From Gammaproteobacteria bacterium (GTDB lineage: Bacteria > Pseudomonadota > Gammaproteobacteria > SZUA-140), in NCBI GenBank assembly GCA_016218365.1, contig JACREF010000005.1, positions 64,130 to 128,129 of the forward strand: DNA of 64,000 nt, written 5' to 3'. Below the pieces are notes generated by a model that saw only the letters and a list, made by a program, of their open reading frames with translations, made no database searches and was not told the DNA's origin. Of this stretch, positions 10,615-20,084 are shown piece after piece (the first letter of the stretch is position 1; each line of letters begins with the position of its first letter). The translations under genes and the position numbers were made by a program.

Positions 10615-11855
10615 TGGTCTGGTTGCTGACAGTGGCGGGCTTTGCCTTAGGGATGACCTGCAGCTATCTGCTGCTGCAACGCCGCATGCAGCAGCTGCAG
10701 CAGCACAACGCGCAGCTCACCACCGAGATCGAGGTTGAGAAGGCCACCCACCAGGAGCGGATCAACGCCTATGACCGGGTGCAACAACAGTTGTCGGCCA
10801 ATTTCGCCGCCTTGTCCGGTGAGGCACTGAAGCATAACAACGAGCAGTTCCTGAAGCTGGCCCAGGAAAACCTCAAGCAGTTCACCCAGCAGGCCCAGCA
10901 CGAACTCGGCAAGAAGGAACAGAACATCGAGCACATGGTCAAGCCGATCCGCGAACTGCTGGAAAAGACCGAAAAGCAGCTGCAGGAGCTCGACCGCGAC
11001 CGCAAGGAGGCGCACGGCTCGATCTCGCGTTATCTGGAGACGATGTCACAGACCCAGCAGGCACTGCATGGCGAGACCCGCAATCTGGTCCAGGCGCTGC
11101 GCCGGCCCGAGGTGCGTGGCCAGTGGGGCGAGATCACGTTGCGCCGGCTGGTCGAACTGGCCGGCATGGTCCAGCATTGTGATTTCTTTGAACAGGAACA
11201 CACCATCACCGATGACGGCGCGATCCGCCCCGACATGATCGTACGGATGCCTGCGGGCCGCGAGATCATCGTCGACGTCAAGACGCCGCTCGATGCCTAC
11301 TTAAATGCGATCGAGGCCAAGGACGACAGCGAGCGGCAGCGTCAGCTCGAACATCACGCCCGCAAGGTCCGCGAACGGGTCCGGGAGCTGGCCAGCAAGG
11401 CCTATTGGAGCCAGTTCAAGAACAGCCCAGACTTTGTCGTGCTGTTCATCCCCGGTGATCACTTCCTCAGCGCCGCGCTCGACAATGACCCGGGTCTGCT
11501 GGAAGACGCGCTGCGCCAGAAGGTCATCCTCGCCACCCCGAGCAGTCTGGTGGCCTTGTTGCGCGCGATCGCCTATGGTTGGTCGCAACAGGCAGTGGCC
11601 GCCAATGCCGAGAAGATTCGCGAGCTCGGCGAGGAGTTATACAAGCGGCTGCAGACCTTCTCGGGACACCTGGGCAAACTCGGCAAGAGCCTGGGCAGCA
11701 GCCTCGAGCATTACAACAGCGCCGTCGGTTCGTTCCAGCGCCAGGTGCTCAGCGGTGCCAGAAAGTTCAACGATATGGGCCTGCAGACCAGCGCCGAGCC
11801 GCTGTCGCTGGAGCCGGTCGAAAAGGTGATCCGCGAACTGGATCAGGATCCATGA
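10614..11855 (+). CDS. rmuC: DNA recombination protein RmuC
   Basis: A 413-residue RmuC homologue. An N-terminal membrane helix ([21 protein letters not shown]) is followed by a long coiled coil to about residue 150, then the RmuC nuclease-like domain with the hallmarks LRRPEVRGQWGE, IIVDVKTPLDAYL, FVVLFIPGDHFLSAAL and VILATPSSLVALLRAIAYGW. RmuC limits recombination at inverted repeats and has been linked to anti-plasmid/phage nuclease activity in some species. The ATG overlaps the previous stop by one base and the stop overlaps hpnC by 4 bp. Confidence 0.95.
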   Translation: MVWLLTVAGFALGMTCSYLLLQRRMQQLQQHNAQLTTEIEVEKATHQERINAYDRVQQQLSANFAALSGEALKHNNEQFLKLAQENLKQFTQQAQHELGKKEQNIEHMVKPIRELLEKTEKQLQELDRDRKEAHGSISRYLETMSQTQQALHGETRNLVQALRRPEVRGQWGEITLRRLVELAGMVQHCDFFEQEHTITDDGAIRPDMIVRMPAGREIIVDVKTPLDAYLNAIEAKDDSERQRQLEHHARKVRERVRELASKAYWSQFKNSPDFVVLFIPGDHFLSAALDNDPGLLEDALRQKVILATPSSLVALLRAIAYGWSQQAVAANAEKIRELGEELYKRLQTFSGHLGKLGKSLGSSLEHYNSAVGSFQRQVLSGARKFNDMGLQTSAEPLSLEPVEKVIRELDQDP

Positions 11856-12742
11856 CCGGTGGCGTAGCTGCCGATACCGCACAGGCCTACCGCTGGTGCC
11901 AGGATCTGGCCCGCCGCCATTACGAAAACTTTCCGGTCGCATCCTTGCTGTTGCCCGCAGCCATCCGCCCCTCCGTCGCCGCCATCTATGCCTTTGCCCG
12001 CCAGGCCGATGATATAGCAGATGAAGGGACTGCCCCGGCCGCGCAGCGTTTGGTGCAACTTGACGATTATGATCGGCAGCTGATGCGGCTGGCGCAGCAG
12101 CAGCCGGTCAATGATCCCGTGTTCATCGCGCTGTCTGATACCATCCGGCGCCATCAGCTGCCGTTGCAATTGTTTCATGATCTGATCTCGGCCTTCCGCC
12201 AGGATATCACCGTCACCCGTTACCACAGCGATGCCGAGGTCCTCGATTACTGCCGCCGCTCGGCCAATCCGGTGGGGCGCCTGTTACTGCATCTGACCGG
12301 ACAGGCTTCACCTGAGAATCTGCGACAGTCCGACCTGATCTGCAGCGCACTGCAACTGATCAACTTCCTGCAAGACCTGGCCCAGGATTATGATGAGAAC
12401 AACCGGATCTACCTGCCGCTCGACCTCATGCAGCAGTATGGCGTCAGCGAGACCCATTTCCGCAACAAACTCGGCGATGACGCGCTGCAACATCTGATGG
12501 ATGACCGGATCCGCTATGCACAAGACCTGCTGTTGCGCGGCGCCCCGTTGGCCTGGCGCCTGCCAGGACGCCTGGGGCTTGAAATCAGGCTCACCGTGTT
12601 CGGTGGTTTGCGTATCCTGCAACACAAAAGACGGGCTACAATGGATGCCTTCAGCCGCCCACGCCTGGATACCCGTGACAAGATATGGATAGTGGCGCAG
12701 GCCCTGACCCGTTCCCAACCCGAAGCGAAGCCTGAGACATGA
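11852..12742 (+). CDS. hpnC: Squalene synthase HpnC (hydroxysqualene synthase)
   Basis: Trans-isoprenyl diphosphate synthase-like enzyme; in the HpnCDE pathway HpnC converts presqualene diphosphate to hydroxysqualene. The 296-residue protein has the first aspartate-rich motif FARQADDIADE and a second LQDLAQDYDENNRIYLP in place of the canonical DXXXD. YRWCQDLARRHYENFPVASLLLP is the typical HpnC opening. ATG 11852 overlaps the rmuC stop by 4 bp and the gene overlaps hpnD by 4 bp. Confidence 0.93.
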   Translation: MTGGVAADTAQAYRWCQDLARRHYENFPVASLLLPAAIRPSVAAIYAFARQADDIADEGTAPAAQRLVQLDDYDRQLMRLAQQQPVNDPVFIALSDTIRRHQLPLQLFHDLISAFRQDITVTRYHSDAEVLDYCRRSANPVGRLLLHLTGQASPENLRQSDLICSALQLINFLQDLAQDYDENNRIYLPLDLMQQYGVSETHFRNKLGDDALQHLMDDRIRYAQDLLLRGAPLAWRLPGRLGLEIRLTVFGGLRILQHKRRATMDAFSRPRLDTRDKIWIVAQALTRSQPEAKPET

Positions 12743-13611
12743 CGCCCGATGAGTTTTGCCAGGACACGGCTGCAAAGAGCGGATCCAGCTTTTATTACAG
12801 CTTTCTGTTTCTGCCACCCGAGCGCCGTCAGGCCATCACCGCGTTATATGCCTTTTGCCGGCTGGTTGATGACGTCGTCGACGAATGTCAGGACCCGCAA
12901 CTGGCGCGCACCAAGCTGGAATGGTGGCGTAACGAGATCCGCCAGCTGTTCGCCGGCACACCACAACACCCGGTCAGCCGGGCGCTGGCCGTTGCGCTTG
13001 CGCGCTTCAACCTGCCCCAGGAGCATTTTGAAGAGATCATCGACGGCATGGAGATGGATCTCGATTTCAATATCTATCCAAGCTTCAAGGAATTGTCACT
13101 GTACTGTCATCGGGTCGCCAGTGTGGTCGGGATCATGGCCGCCGAGATCTTCGGCTTCCAGGACCGCCGTACGCTCAAATATGCCCATCACCTGGGCATG
13201 GCCTTCCAGCTGACGAATATCCTGCGCGATGTACGCGAAGACGCCGCACGGGGCCGGACCTACATCCCGCTCGATGAACTGCAGCAGTTTGGCGTCACCC
13301 CGGAACAATTACACGGCCCGGCAACCACCCCTGCCATGCAAGCGCTGTTCGCCCGCCAGGCCCAACGTGCGGAGGAGTATTATGACAAGGCCATGGAGAT
13401 GCTGCCTGAATGTGACCGCTATGCCCAGCTCAGCGGGCTGATCATGGCTTCCATCTACCGCGCCACCTTGCAGGAACTCAGGCAGGACGGCTTCCATATC
13501 CTGGAAAAACGCCTGACACTGACACCGCTGCGCAAGCTGTGGCTGGCCTGGAAGGTTTCGCGTCAGGAACGGCGGCGGCGCAACAAACTGGCCGCCTCCG
13601 CCCCGGCCTGA
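12739..13611 (+). CDS. hpnD: Presqualene diphosphate synthase HpnD
   Basis: Condenses two farnesyl diphosphates to presqualene diphosphate. The 290-residue squalene/phytoene-synthase fold has both catalytic metal motifs intact: FCRLVDDVVDE near residue 40 and ILRDVREDAARGRTYIP near residue 160. The opening SGSSFYYSFLFLPPERR is typical of HpnD. It is tightly coupled to hpnC upstream and followed 2 bp later by hpnE. Confidence 0.95.
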   Translation: MTPDEFCQDTAAKSGSSFYYSFLFLPPERRQAITALYAFCRLVDDVVDECQDPQLARTKLEWWRNEIRQLFAGTPQHPVSRALAVALARFNLPQEHFEEIIDGMEMDLDFNIYPSFKELSLYCHRVASVVGIMAAEIFGFQDRRTLKYAHHLGMAFQLTNILRDVREDAARGRTYIPLDELQQFGVTPEQLHGPATTPAMQALFARQAQRAEEYYDKAMEMLPECDRYAQLSGLIMASIYRATLQELRQDGFHILEKRLTLTPLRKLWLAWKVSRQERRRRNKLAASAPA

Positions 13612-13613
13612 TC

Positions 13614-14918
13614 ATGCATGTCGTGATCGTCGGCGGTGGTTGGGCCGGGCTGAGCGCCGCGGTCACCTTGTGTAGCCATGGCATCCGGGTCACGCTCTGT
13701 GAATCCGCCCCACAACTTGGTGGCCGGGCTCGCGGACTGCGCTGGCATACGCATACCGTCGATAATGGCCAGCACCTGCTGATCGGCGCCTACCGCGCAA
13801 CCCTGTCCCTGCTCGATACCATAGGCCTTGATCACAGGCAGTTATTCCAACGGCAGCGGTTGTCGCTGCACCTGATACAGCACGGCCAGCCAGCCATTGG
13901 TCTGCATACCCTGCGCTTACCGGCCCCGCTGCACCTGATCGGTGGCCTGATGATGACACAAGGGCTGAATTGGCGTGAGCGCTGGGCGGCGCTGCGCTTC
14001 TGTGTCCAGCTCCGCGCCCGGCCACCAGCCGACGATTGCTCTGTTGCAGACCTGTTACTGCAACATACTCAACCAGCGGCGCTGACCACCAGGCTATGGG
14101 AACCGTTATGCCTGGCAACCCTGAATACCCCGATACACATCGCCTCGGCCCGGCTGTTTCGCAGGGTGTTGCTGGATGCCTTTACCGGTCATGCCGGCAA
14201 CTCAGACCTGTTACTGCCGCGCACCGATCTGGGCCGCTTGCTGCCAGAACCGGCGACCAACTATATCAAACAACGCGGTGGCACCGTGCGCTGCGGCAGC
14301 CGTGTTACCGAATTATCGTATGGTAATAATCGAATCAGCAGTGTCCGGCTGGATGACGCAACAACCCTGGAGTGCGATCAGCTGATCCTGGCGGTCCCAC
14401 CCTATGCCTGCGGCCGTCTGCTGGCCCCGCTGCCTGGATGCCAGGGACTGGTTGATCAACTCCAGCAGTTCACCTACAGCCCGATCTGCACGGTCTATCT
14501 TCAATATCCGGAGTCTGTGCAACTGCCGACAGCCTTGGCCGGCAGTGCCGGCACCCTCACTCAATGGATCTTCGACCGTCGCACCAGCGGACAACCCGGC
14601 CTGATGGCGGTGATCATCAGCGCCGATGGCCCCCATGTCAGTCTCGATCAGGACGCGTTGGCCACCGCCGTGCAACATGAACTGGCCAGGATGTTTCCGA
14701 CCTGGCCAACACCGCTTGACCGGCTGGTGATCCGGGAAAAACGTGCAACATTTCTCAGTGCCATCAACATTACCCGGATCCGTCCCCAGGCGCATACCAA
14801 GCTGCCGAACCTGTGGCTGGCCGGCGACCATGTCGCTACCAGTTATCCCGCCACACTTGAGGGTGCTGTGCTCAGTGGCCGGTCCGCGGCACAGGCCTTG
14901 CTGGCCGCTGCATCATAG
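13614..14918 (+). CDS. hpnE: Hydroxysqualene dehydroxylase HpnE
   Basis: FAD-dependent amine-oxidase-fold enzyme that reduces hydroxysqualene to squalene, completing HpnCDE. The 434-residue protein starts with the dinucleotide motif VVIVGGGWAGLSAAVTL and has LGGRARG and the C-terminal FAD motif LWLAGDHVATSYPATLEGAVLSG. ATG 13614, 2 bp past the hpnD stop, places the Rossmann strand at the N-terminus; an upstream in-frame extension is not conserved. It is last in the operon and convergent with the next gene at 5 bp. No squalene-hopene cyclase is in the window, so the final lipid is unknown. Confidence 0.93.
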   Translation: MHVVIVGGGWAGLSAAVTLCSHGIRVTLCESAPQLGGRARGLRWHTHTVDNGQHLLIGAYRATLSLLDTIGLDHRQLFQRQRLSLHLIQHGQPAIGLHTLRLPAPLHLIGGLMMTQGLNWRERWAALRFCVQLRARPPADDCSVADLLLQHTQPAALTTRLWEPLCLATLNTPIHIASARLFRRVLLDAFTGHAGNSDLLLPRTDLGRLLPEPATNYIKQRGGTVRCGSRVTELSYGNNRISSVRLDDATTLECDQLILAVPPYACGRLLAPLPGCQGLVDQLQQFTYSPICTVYLQYPESVQLPTALAGSAGTLTQWIFDRRTSGQPGLMAVIISADGPHVSLDQDALATAVQHELARMFPTWPTPLDRLVIREKRATFLSAINITRIRPQAHTKLPNLWLAGDHVATSYPATLEGAVLSGRSAAQALLAAAS

Positions 14919-14923
14919 CCGGG

Positions 14924-16672
14924 TCATTCCTGACCGATCGCCAGCGCCTCATCCAGCGTTACCTGTCCCGTCACCGCCAGATCCAGGGCCTGCCGCTCCA
15001 AACGTAACATGCCGGCCCGTTCCGCGCGCTCAATCAGCACGGTTGCTGGCGATGCATCATTGATCAGCGTGCGCATCTCGACATCAATCGTCATGACCTC
15101 GGTCAGCAACAGCCGTCCCTGGTAACCGCTGTCCTGACAGTGCTCACAACCGAGGCTGCGATAGACGATCTGATCAGGACCGATACCAGTCTGCAGCCTG
15201 CGTGCCACACTCACATCTTCGACCTGCTTGCAAACCGGGCATAACCTGCGTATCAAACGCTGCGCCACGATCCCGACCAACACGGCACTGAGCACATAGC
15301 GCTGTATGCCCATATCCAGCAGCCGGGTCAGCGTCTCATGTGCGGTACGGGTGTGCAGCGTCGTCAGCACCAGATGGCCGGTCAGTGCGGCACGGCAGGC
15401 GATCTCGGCCGTTTCCTGGTCCCGGATCTCACCAATCATGATGACATCGGGATCGTGGCGCAGAAAATGACGCAATGCCGAGGCAAAACCCAAGCCCTTG
15501 CGCCGCGACACCTGCACCTGCTCGACCCCGGCAATCTCATATTCAATCGGTTCTTCGACAGTCAGGATATGCAGCTCTCGTTGCTGCAATTCATTCAATA
15601 CCGAATAGAGCGTGGTCGACTTGCCACTGCCAGTGGGGCCGGCAACAACAAACAGACCGGCGCCACGCCCAATACAGCCCCGCACCTGCTGCTGTGCGAC
15701 CGGTGACAAACCCAGTTCATCAAAAGACCGCAACCCGCGGTCACGATCCAGCACCCGGATGGCAAGGCTCTCGCCCTGCACCGTAGGAATCACCGACACA
15801 CGTAAATCGATGCTACGATGTCCGTGCTGCATGCGTATATGTCCATCCTGGGCCAATCGCCGCTCGGTAATATCCATACCGGCCATGATCTTGATGCGGC
15901 TGACCAGCGGATTGAGATCCTCCACCGGAATGGTGCGCGCCCAGCGCATCAGACCGTCGATCCGGTAATAGACATGGACCTGGGCCGGCAAGGGCCTGAT
16001 ATTGATATCAGAGGCGCTACGGATCAGCGCCTGCAAAAAGATGGCATTGACCAGACGGACGATGGGCCTGCGATTCGCGGCCAGCTCCAGCATCCGCGCC
16101 TGCGGCGAGCTGGCCTGACGCGGGGCATCATTGAACGACAACGGAATGGCATCCAGCTCTGGCTGATCACCCACGCGGCTGTAATGACGTGCAATCAGTC
16201 TGGCCAGGTCCGCCGCCGAGGCCATGACCGGAATGACCTGCAGTCCGGTCTTGAACTGCAACAGTTCAATCCCTTCCATACGCAACGGGTTGTCGCTGGC
16301 GACAATCAGGCGCCGCCCGACGACTGCCAGCGGCACCAGGTTGTATTGAATCACCAGCTGTGCCGGCACCTGCTGCAAGACCAGCCGACTGATCTCACAA
16401 CCCTCCAGCCCGACATATGGGATGCCACACTTCAGCGCCAGTGCCGCCATGACCTGGCCAGGCGAGACCAGCCCCATTTCGACCAGGATATACCCCAGTT
16501 GCTGGTGTTGCTCGTTTCGCTGGCGCCGCAGCGACAGCATCAGCTGGTGTTCGGTGATCAGTCGCGACGCCAGCAGGATCTCCCCCAGCGGACGCGATGC
16601 CTGGTCGACAGGGCGTTGCAGCAAATCGAAGATTTCGTGGACATCCGTGATCGCGACCTTGGCCAGCATCAT
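14924..16672 (-). CDS. Type IV pilus / type II secretion assembly ATPase, MshE/PilB-like with MshEN domains
   Basis: Hexameric cytoplasmic motor ATPase of the GspE/PilB family, 582 residues. Two MshEN-type repeats (around R27-PLGEIL...LSLRRQ51 and L59-GYIL...ALALK) match the known c-di-GMP-binding pattern RLGxxLxxxGxxxxxxLxxxLxxQ. The ATPase core has Walker A GPTGSGKST (345-353), the Asp box, Walker B IMIGEIRDQE (411-420), the His box LTTLHT, and two CxxC pairs at 478/481 and 509/512 for zinc. ATG 16672 follows AAGGAGGAGGG at ideal spacing. It is away from the pilin genes and divergent from a diguanylate cyclase. The pilus or secretion system it drives is not in the window. Confidence 0.9.
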   Translation of the reverse strand: MMLAKVAITDVHEIFDLLQRPVDQASRPLGEILLASRLITEHQLMLSLRRQRNEQHQQLGYILVEMGLVSPGQVMAALALKCGIPYVGLEGCEISRLVLQQVPAQLVIQYNLVPLAVVGRRLIVASDNPLRMEGIELLQFKTGLQVIPVMASAADLARLIARHYSRVGDQPELDAIPLSFNDAPRQASSPQARMLELAANRRPIVRLVNAIFLQALIRSASDINIRPLPAQVHVYYRIDGLMRWARTIPVEDLNPLVSRIKIMAGMDITERRLAQDGHIRMQHGHRSIDLRVSVIPTVQGESLAIRVLDRDRGLRSFDELGLSPVAQQQVRGCIGRGAGLFVVAGPTGSGKSTTLYSVLNELQQRELHILTVEEPIEYEIAGVEQVQVSRRKGLGFASALRHFLRHDPDVIMIGEIRDQETAEIACRAALTGHLVLTTLHTRTAHETLTRLLDMGIQRYVLSAVLVGIVAQRLIRRLCPVCKQVEDVSVARRLQTGIGPDQIVYRSLGCEHCQDSGYQGRLLLTEVMTIDVEMRTLINDASPATVLIERAERAGMLRLERQALDLAVTGQVTLDEALAIGQE

Positions 16673-16900
16673 CACCCTCCTCCTTGAGAGCCCATACCGC
16701 CACACTAGCACAGCGTCAGCGAGCAAAAAATATCTGCCATCACGTCGCCCTGTACAACTCTATGACGGCAAAAGATTTCCAGTCGATGATCCGCCAGAAA
16801 TATGGCGCCATTATCCATACCCCGCTTGTGTATATATAACTATCTGTGATAGAAAGGATTTATATATTTGACGGTATCTCCGAACGGCGCGGGAGCCAGT

Positions 16901-16916
16901 TGGCATAGAATCTGCA
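16901..16916 (+). promoter_or_regulatory. Sigma-54-type promoter (-24/-12) upstream of the GGDEF gene
   Basis: TGGCATAGAATCTGCA matches the RpoN consensus TGGCACG-N4-TTGCA, with GG and GC at the required 10-base separation. It lies 37 bp before the GGDEF start, giving a leader of about 26 bases. No comparable sigma-70 pair is seen in the same place. Confidence 0.65.
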
Positions 16917-16952
16917 AATCCAAGCTTGTCTAATTGTATCCACGGAGGCACC

Positions 16953-17885
16953 ATGCCTTTATCGCAACGAAGACAAACGGATAACGAAGTCGTCTTTGAA
17001 CTGGGCAATCTGGCCCTGATGTCCCAATTCATCGAAGGCGATGAAGGCAAGAAGGCGGGTGCCAGAAAGGCCCTGCAGATCGCCAATGTCCTGCAAACCT
17101 CACTCGAGGTCGATCGTCTGATCGATATATATTCCAGTGAAATCAAAAGCCTGATCCCACATGACGGAATCCGGTTCGAAAACGAGCTGTATCAGCTGGA
17201 TGTAGAACTTGGCAGCAAGGAGAAGAACAGCTGTTCTTTCCAGCTGGTGGTCGCAGCCACCGCCTTGGGTCAGTTGACGCTGTACCGTAAGCGCAAATTC
17301 ACCGCCCATGAAACCATGATGCTCGAATACCTGCTGTGCGCCCTGGTCTATCCCTTGCGCAATGCCATTACCTATCGCCAGGCGCTGACGGCCGCGCTGA
17401 AGGACCCGCTGACCGGGGTCAATAACCGGATGGCGCTGGAAAGTACGCTGCTGCGTGAAACCGAGGTGGCGCGTCGTTATAACAATCCATTGGGCATTGT
17501 AGTCATCGATATCGACCACTTCAAACAGGTCAACGACCTGTACGGTCATGCTGCCGGCGACCATGTGTTACGCCTCGTCGCCCAGGTCATGTCCAACAGC
17601 ATCCGCAGTACCGATATCCTGTTCCGCGCCGGCGGTGAGGAGTTTATCCTGCTGCTGAGCAATACCGATATCAATGGCGCATTGCTGATCTCGGAACGGA
17701 TCCGCCGCAATATCGAGGAGACCCAATACTCTTTCGACAATCACCAGATCCCGGTAACTGCCAGCTTTGGTGTTGCCAACTTCAAAGACGGTGACAGCAG
17801 TGAAACCCTGCTGGCACGCGCCGACAAGGCGATGTACAAGGCCAAGCATAACGGCCGCAACAACGTCCAGATGCTGATCGAATGA
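16953..17885 (+). CDS. Diguanylate cyclase (GGDEF) with N-terminal sensory region
   Basis: A 310-residue cytoplasmic protein. The C-terminal GGDEF domain starts at DPLTGVNNR (151-159), has IDIDHFKQVND and the active-site variant GGEEF at 227-231, and carries an intact inhibitory RxxD site (RSTD, 218-221), so it should make c-di-GMP and be feedback inhibited. Residues 1-145 hold a GAF-like region with no membrane segment. ATG 16953 is set by GGAGG six bases upstream. It is divergent from the MshEN-containing ATPase, a potential c-di-GMP effector, and sits behind a sigma-54-like promoter. Confidence 0.93.
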   Translation: MPLSQRRQTDNEVVFELGNLALMSQFIEGDEGKKAGARKALQIANVLQTSLEVDRLIDIYSSEIKSLIPHDGIRFENELYQLDVELGSKEKNSCSFQLVVAATALGQLTLYRKRKFTAHETMMLEYLLCALVYPLRNAITYRQALTAALKDPLTGVNNRMALESTLLRETEVARRYNNPLGIVVIDIDHFKQVNDLYGHAAGDHVLRLVAQVMSNSIRSTDILFRAGGEEFILLLSNTDINGALLISERIRRNIEETQYSFDNHQIPVTASFGVANFKDGDSSETLLARADKAMYKAKHNGRNNVQMLIE

Positions 17886-18044
17886 AGTCTGCTTGATGCA
17901 CGGGTAACCGCACCCCCTGTGCTCTTGCCACATAGGCGGGAAAATCACTGTCGCCCCCAGTTTTCTCTTGCCAGAATGGCCATCTGCCGTCATCATTGGC
18001 CGGATATTTTTGGCCCTCTGTTCTAATTGCACACTGATAACATC

Positions 18045-19076
18045 ATGCGCCGTCTGCCCGCCGAATGGGAACCCCAAAGTGCCGTAATGCTGACCTGGCC
18101 TCATGACCGCAGCGACTGGCGCCCATGGTTGCAGGATACCGATCGGGTCTTTACCGCGCTGGCCGCACAGATCACCCGTTACCAGCAACTGCTGATCATC
18201 TGCCGCGATGACAGCCATCGAAGTCATATCCGCAATCTGCTGCGTGCCAGCAACACCGCTGTCCTCAACCACAGCCATTTCGCCATCGCCGCATCGAATG
18301 ACAGCTGGGCACGGGACCATGGACCCATCACCGTTATTGACAACCAGCAGCCGCGGTTGCTGAATTTCATCTTCAATGGCTGGGGAGGCAAATATACTGC
18401 CGACCTGGATAACCAGATCACGGTGTCGGCCCGCGCCCAGGGCGTATTCGCTAACCGCCAATACCAATCGATACCGCTGGTACTCGAAGGCGGCAGCATC
18501 GACAGTGATGGACATGGCACCCTCCTGACCACCAGCGCCTGCCTGCTGGCCCCTACCCGCAATCCCGGGCTCAGCCGTAACGATATTGAAGGCCAGCTGA
18601 AACAGCATCTGGGTTGCAGCCGGGTGTTATGGCTGGAACATGGCTGGCTGGCCGGAGATGATACCGACAGCCATATCGATATGCTGGCACGTTTCTGCAG
18701 TCCGGACACCATCGCCTTCACCAGTTGCGATGATCATGACGATCCGCACCACACCCCGTTACAGGCCATGCGCAGCGAGCTTAAAAGTCTCAGACAAATC
18801 AACGGTGAACCCTACAGATTGCTGCCATTACCGATCCCGCGTCCAATCTATCATGAAGGACGACGGCTGCCAGCCAGCTACGCCAACTTCCTGATCATCA
18901 ACCGGGCCGTACTGGTCCCGACCTATGGCGACCCTATGGATCAGATTGCACTACGACGTCTGGGCTGGGCCTTCCCGGGCAGGGACATCATCGGCATCGA
19001 CGCCCGGCCGCTGATCCGGCAATTCGGCAGCCTGCATTGTGTCACGATGCAACTGCCGGCTGGTATACTCGGCTGA
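18045..19076 (+). CDS. aguA: Agmatine deiminase
   Basis: Hydrolyses agmatine to N-carbamoylputrescine and ammonia in polyamine synthesis. The 343-residue guanidino-modifying-fold protein has MRRLPAEWEPQSAVMLTWPH, the substrate-binding NDSWARDHGPI, the VLEGGSIDSDG segment, GWLAGDDTDSHIDMLARF, and the catalytic cysteine in GSLHCVTMQLPAG near the end. The ATG at 18045 fits the family start; a TTG six codons upstream is possible and neither has a strong ribosome site. aguB follows after 25 bp. Confidence 0.94.
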   Translation: MRRLPAEWEPQSAVMLTWPHDRSDWRPWLQDTDRVFTALAAQITRYQQLLIICRDDSHRSHIRNLLRASNTAVLNHSHFAIAASNDSWARDHGPITVIDNQQPRLLNFIFNGWGGKYTADLDNQITVSARAQGVFANRQYQSIPLVLEGGSIDSDGHGTLLTTSACLLAPTRNPGLSRNDIEGQLKQHLGCSRVLWLEHGWLAGDDTDSHIDMLARFCSPDTIAFTSCDDHDDPHHTPLQAMRSELKSLRQINGEPYRLLPLPIPRPIYHEGRRLPASYANFLIINRAVLVPTYGDPMDQIALRRLGWAFPGRDIIGIDARPLIRQFGSLHCVTMQLPAGILG

Positions 19077-19101
19077 CCACCGCCGAGACCCGGACACTCC
19101 G

Positions 19102-19992
19102 ATGACTGCAAGAACACTTCGCACCGCGCTGATCCAGCATGCCGCCACATCTGATGTCGCCGCCAATTTCGCTGCCACATTGCATGCCATACGGACCGCT
19201 GCCACCCAGGGGGCCAGGCTGATCCTGCTGCAGGAATTGCATCGCAGCATGTATTTCTGCCAGCAGGAGCAAACTGAATGTTTTGACCTAGCCGAAACCA
19301 TCCCGGGACCAAGCACCGATGCCCTGGCTGAGCTGGCACACACACTGAATATCGTTATTGTCAGCTCGCTGTTCGAGAAACGCGCCGCAGGCCTGTACCA
19401 TAATACCGCTGTAGTGCTGGACAGCGATGGCAGCATCGCCGGTTGCTATCGCAAGATGCACATCCCGGATGACCCTGGCTTCTATGAAAAATTCTATTTC
19501 ACACCGGGTGATCTGGGCTTCACCCCGATAGCGACCTCGGTTGGCAAGCTCGGTGTATTGGTATGTTGGGATCAATGGTTCCCGGAGGCCGCACGGCTGA
19601 TGGCGCTGGCCGGTGCGGATCTACTATTGTATCCAACGGCCATAGGCTGGAACCCTGCAGATCCTGCCGATGAGAAACAGCGCCAGCTGCAGGCATGGAT
19701 CACGATCCAGCGCAGCCATGCAATCGCCAACGGCCTGCCGCTGCTGTCCTGCAATCGTACAGGTCATGAAGGTGATCCATTGCACCAAACCCCAGGCATC
19801 GAATTCTGGGGCAACAGTTTTGTTGCCGGCCCGCAGGGTGAAATCCTGGCACATGCCACTGCAGAAGAGGACACTATCCTCATGGCTGATATTGACCTGG
19901 CCCGCAGTGAATCCGTACGCCGGATCTGGCCTTACCTGCGCGATCGCCGCATCGATGCCTATCAGGGGCTGATGGCCCGTTATCTGGATTGA
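19102..19992 (+). CDS. aguB: N-carbamoylputrescine amidase
   Basis: Nitrilase-superfamily amidase releasing putrescine, CO2 and ammonia from N-carbamoylputrescine. The 296-residue protein shows the Glu-Lys-Cys triad: ILLQELHRSMYFC (Glu), GCYRKMHIPDDP (Lys) and GVLVCWDQWFPEAARL (Cys), plus the family's NSFVAGPQG. With aguA it gives a complete agmatine-to-putrescine route; an arginine decarboxylase (speA) is not in the window. ATG 19102 aligns with the family N-terminus. Confidence 0.95.
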   Translation: MTARTLRTALIQHAATSDVAANFAATLHAIRTAATQGARLILLQELHRSMYFCQQEQTECFDLAETIPGPSTDALAELAHTLNIVIVSSLFEKRAAGLYHNTAVVLDSDGSIAGCYRKMHIPDDPGFYEKFYFTPGDLGFTPIATSVGKLGVLVCWDQWFPEAARLMALAGADLLLYPTAIGWNPADPADEKQRQLQAWITIQRSHAIANGLPLLSCNRTGHEGDPLHQTPGIEFWGNSFVAGPQGEILAHATAEEDTILMADIDLARSESVRRIWPYLRDRRIDAYQGLMARYLD

Positions 19993-20019
19993 TCACGCTA
20001 CGCAAATTCATACCACGGC

Positions 20020-20040
20020 CCCGGTTTTCAAATCACCGGG
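20020..20040 (+). terminator. Hairpin after aguB
   Basis: CCCGGT...ACCGGG (6 bp, loop of 9) followed by TTTAGTT lies 28 bp beyond the aguB stop. It is a modest intrinsic terminator candidate. Confidence 0.45.
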
Positions 20041-20046
20041 TTTAGT

Positions 20047-20052
20047 TATAAT
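20047..20052 (+). promoter_or_regulatory. Consensus -10 box before the DAHP synthase gene
   Basis: A perfect TATAAT lies 33 bp before the ATG at 20085; the -35 region (about 20024-20029) is unlike consensus and overlaps the preceding hairpin. Confidence 0.45.
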
Positions 20053-20084
20053 CCACTACTACCAAGCACTATAGAGTAACCACC

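Noticed and set aside
10614-11855. RmuC as a member of the defence island
   Set aside because: It is a backbone gene embedded in a metabolic operon far from the island; anti-mobile activity is known only for some homologues.
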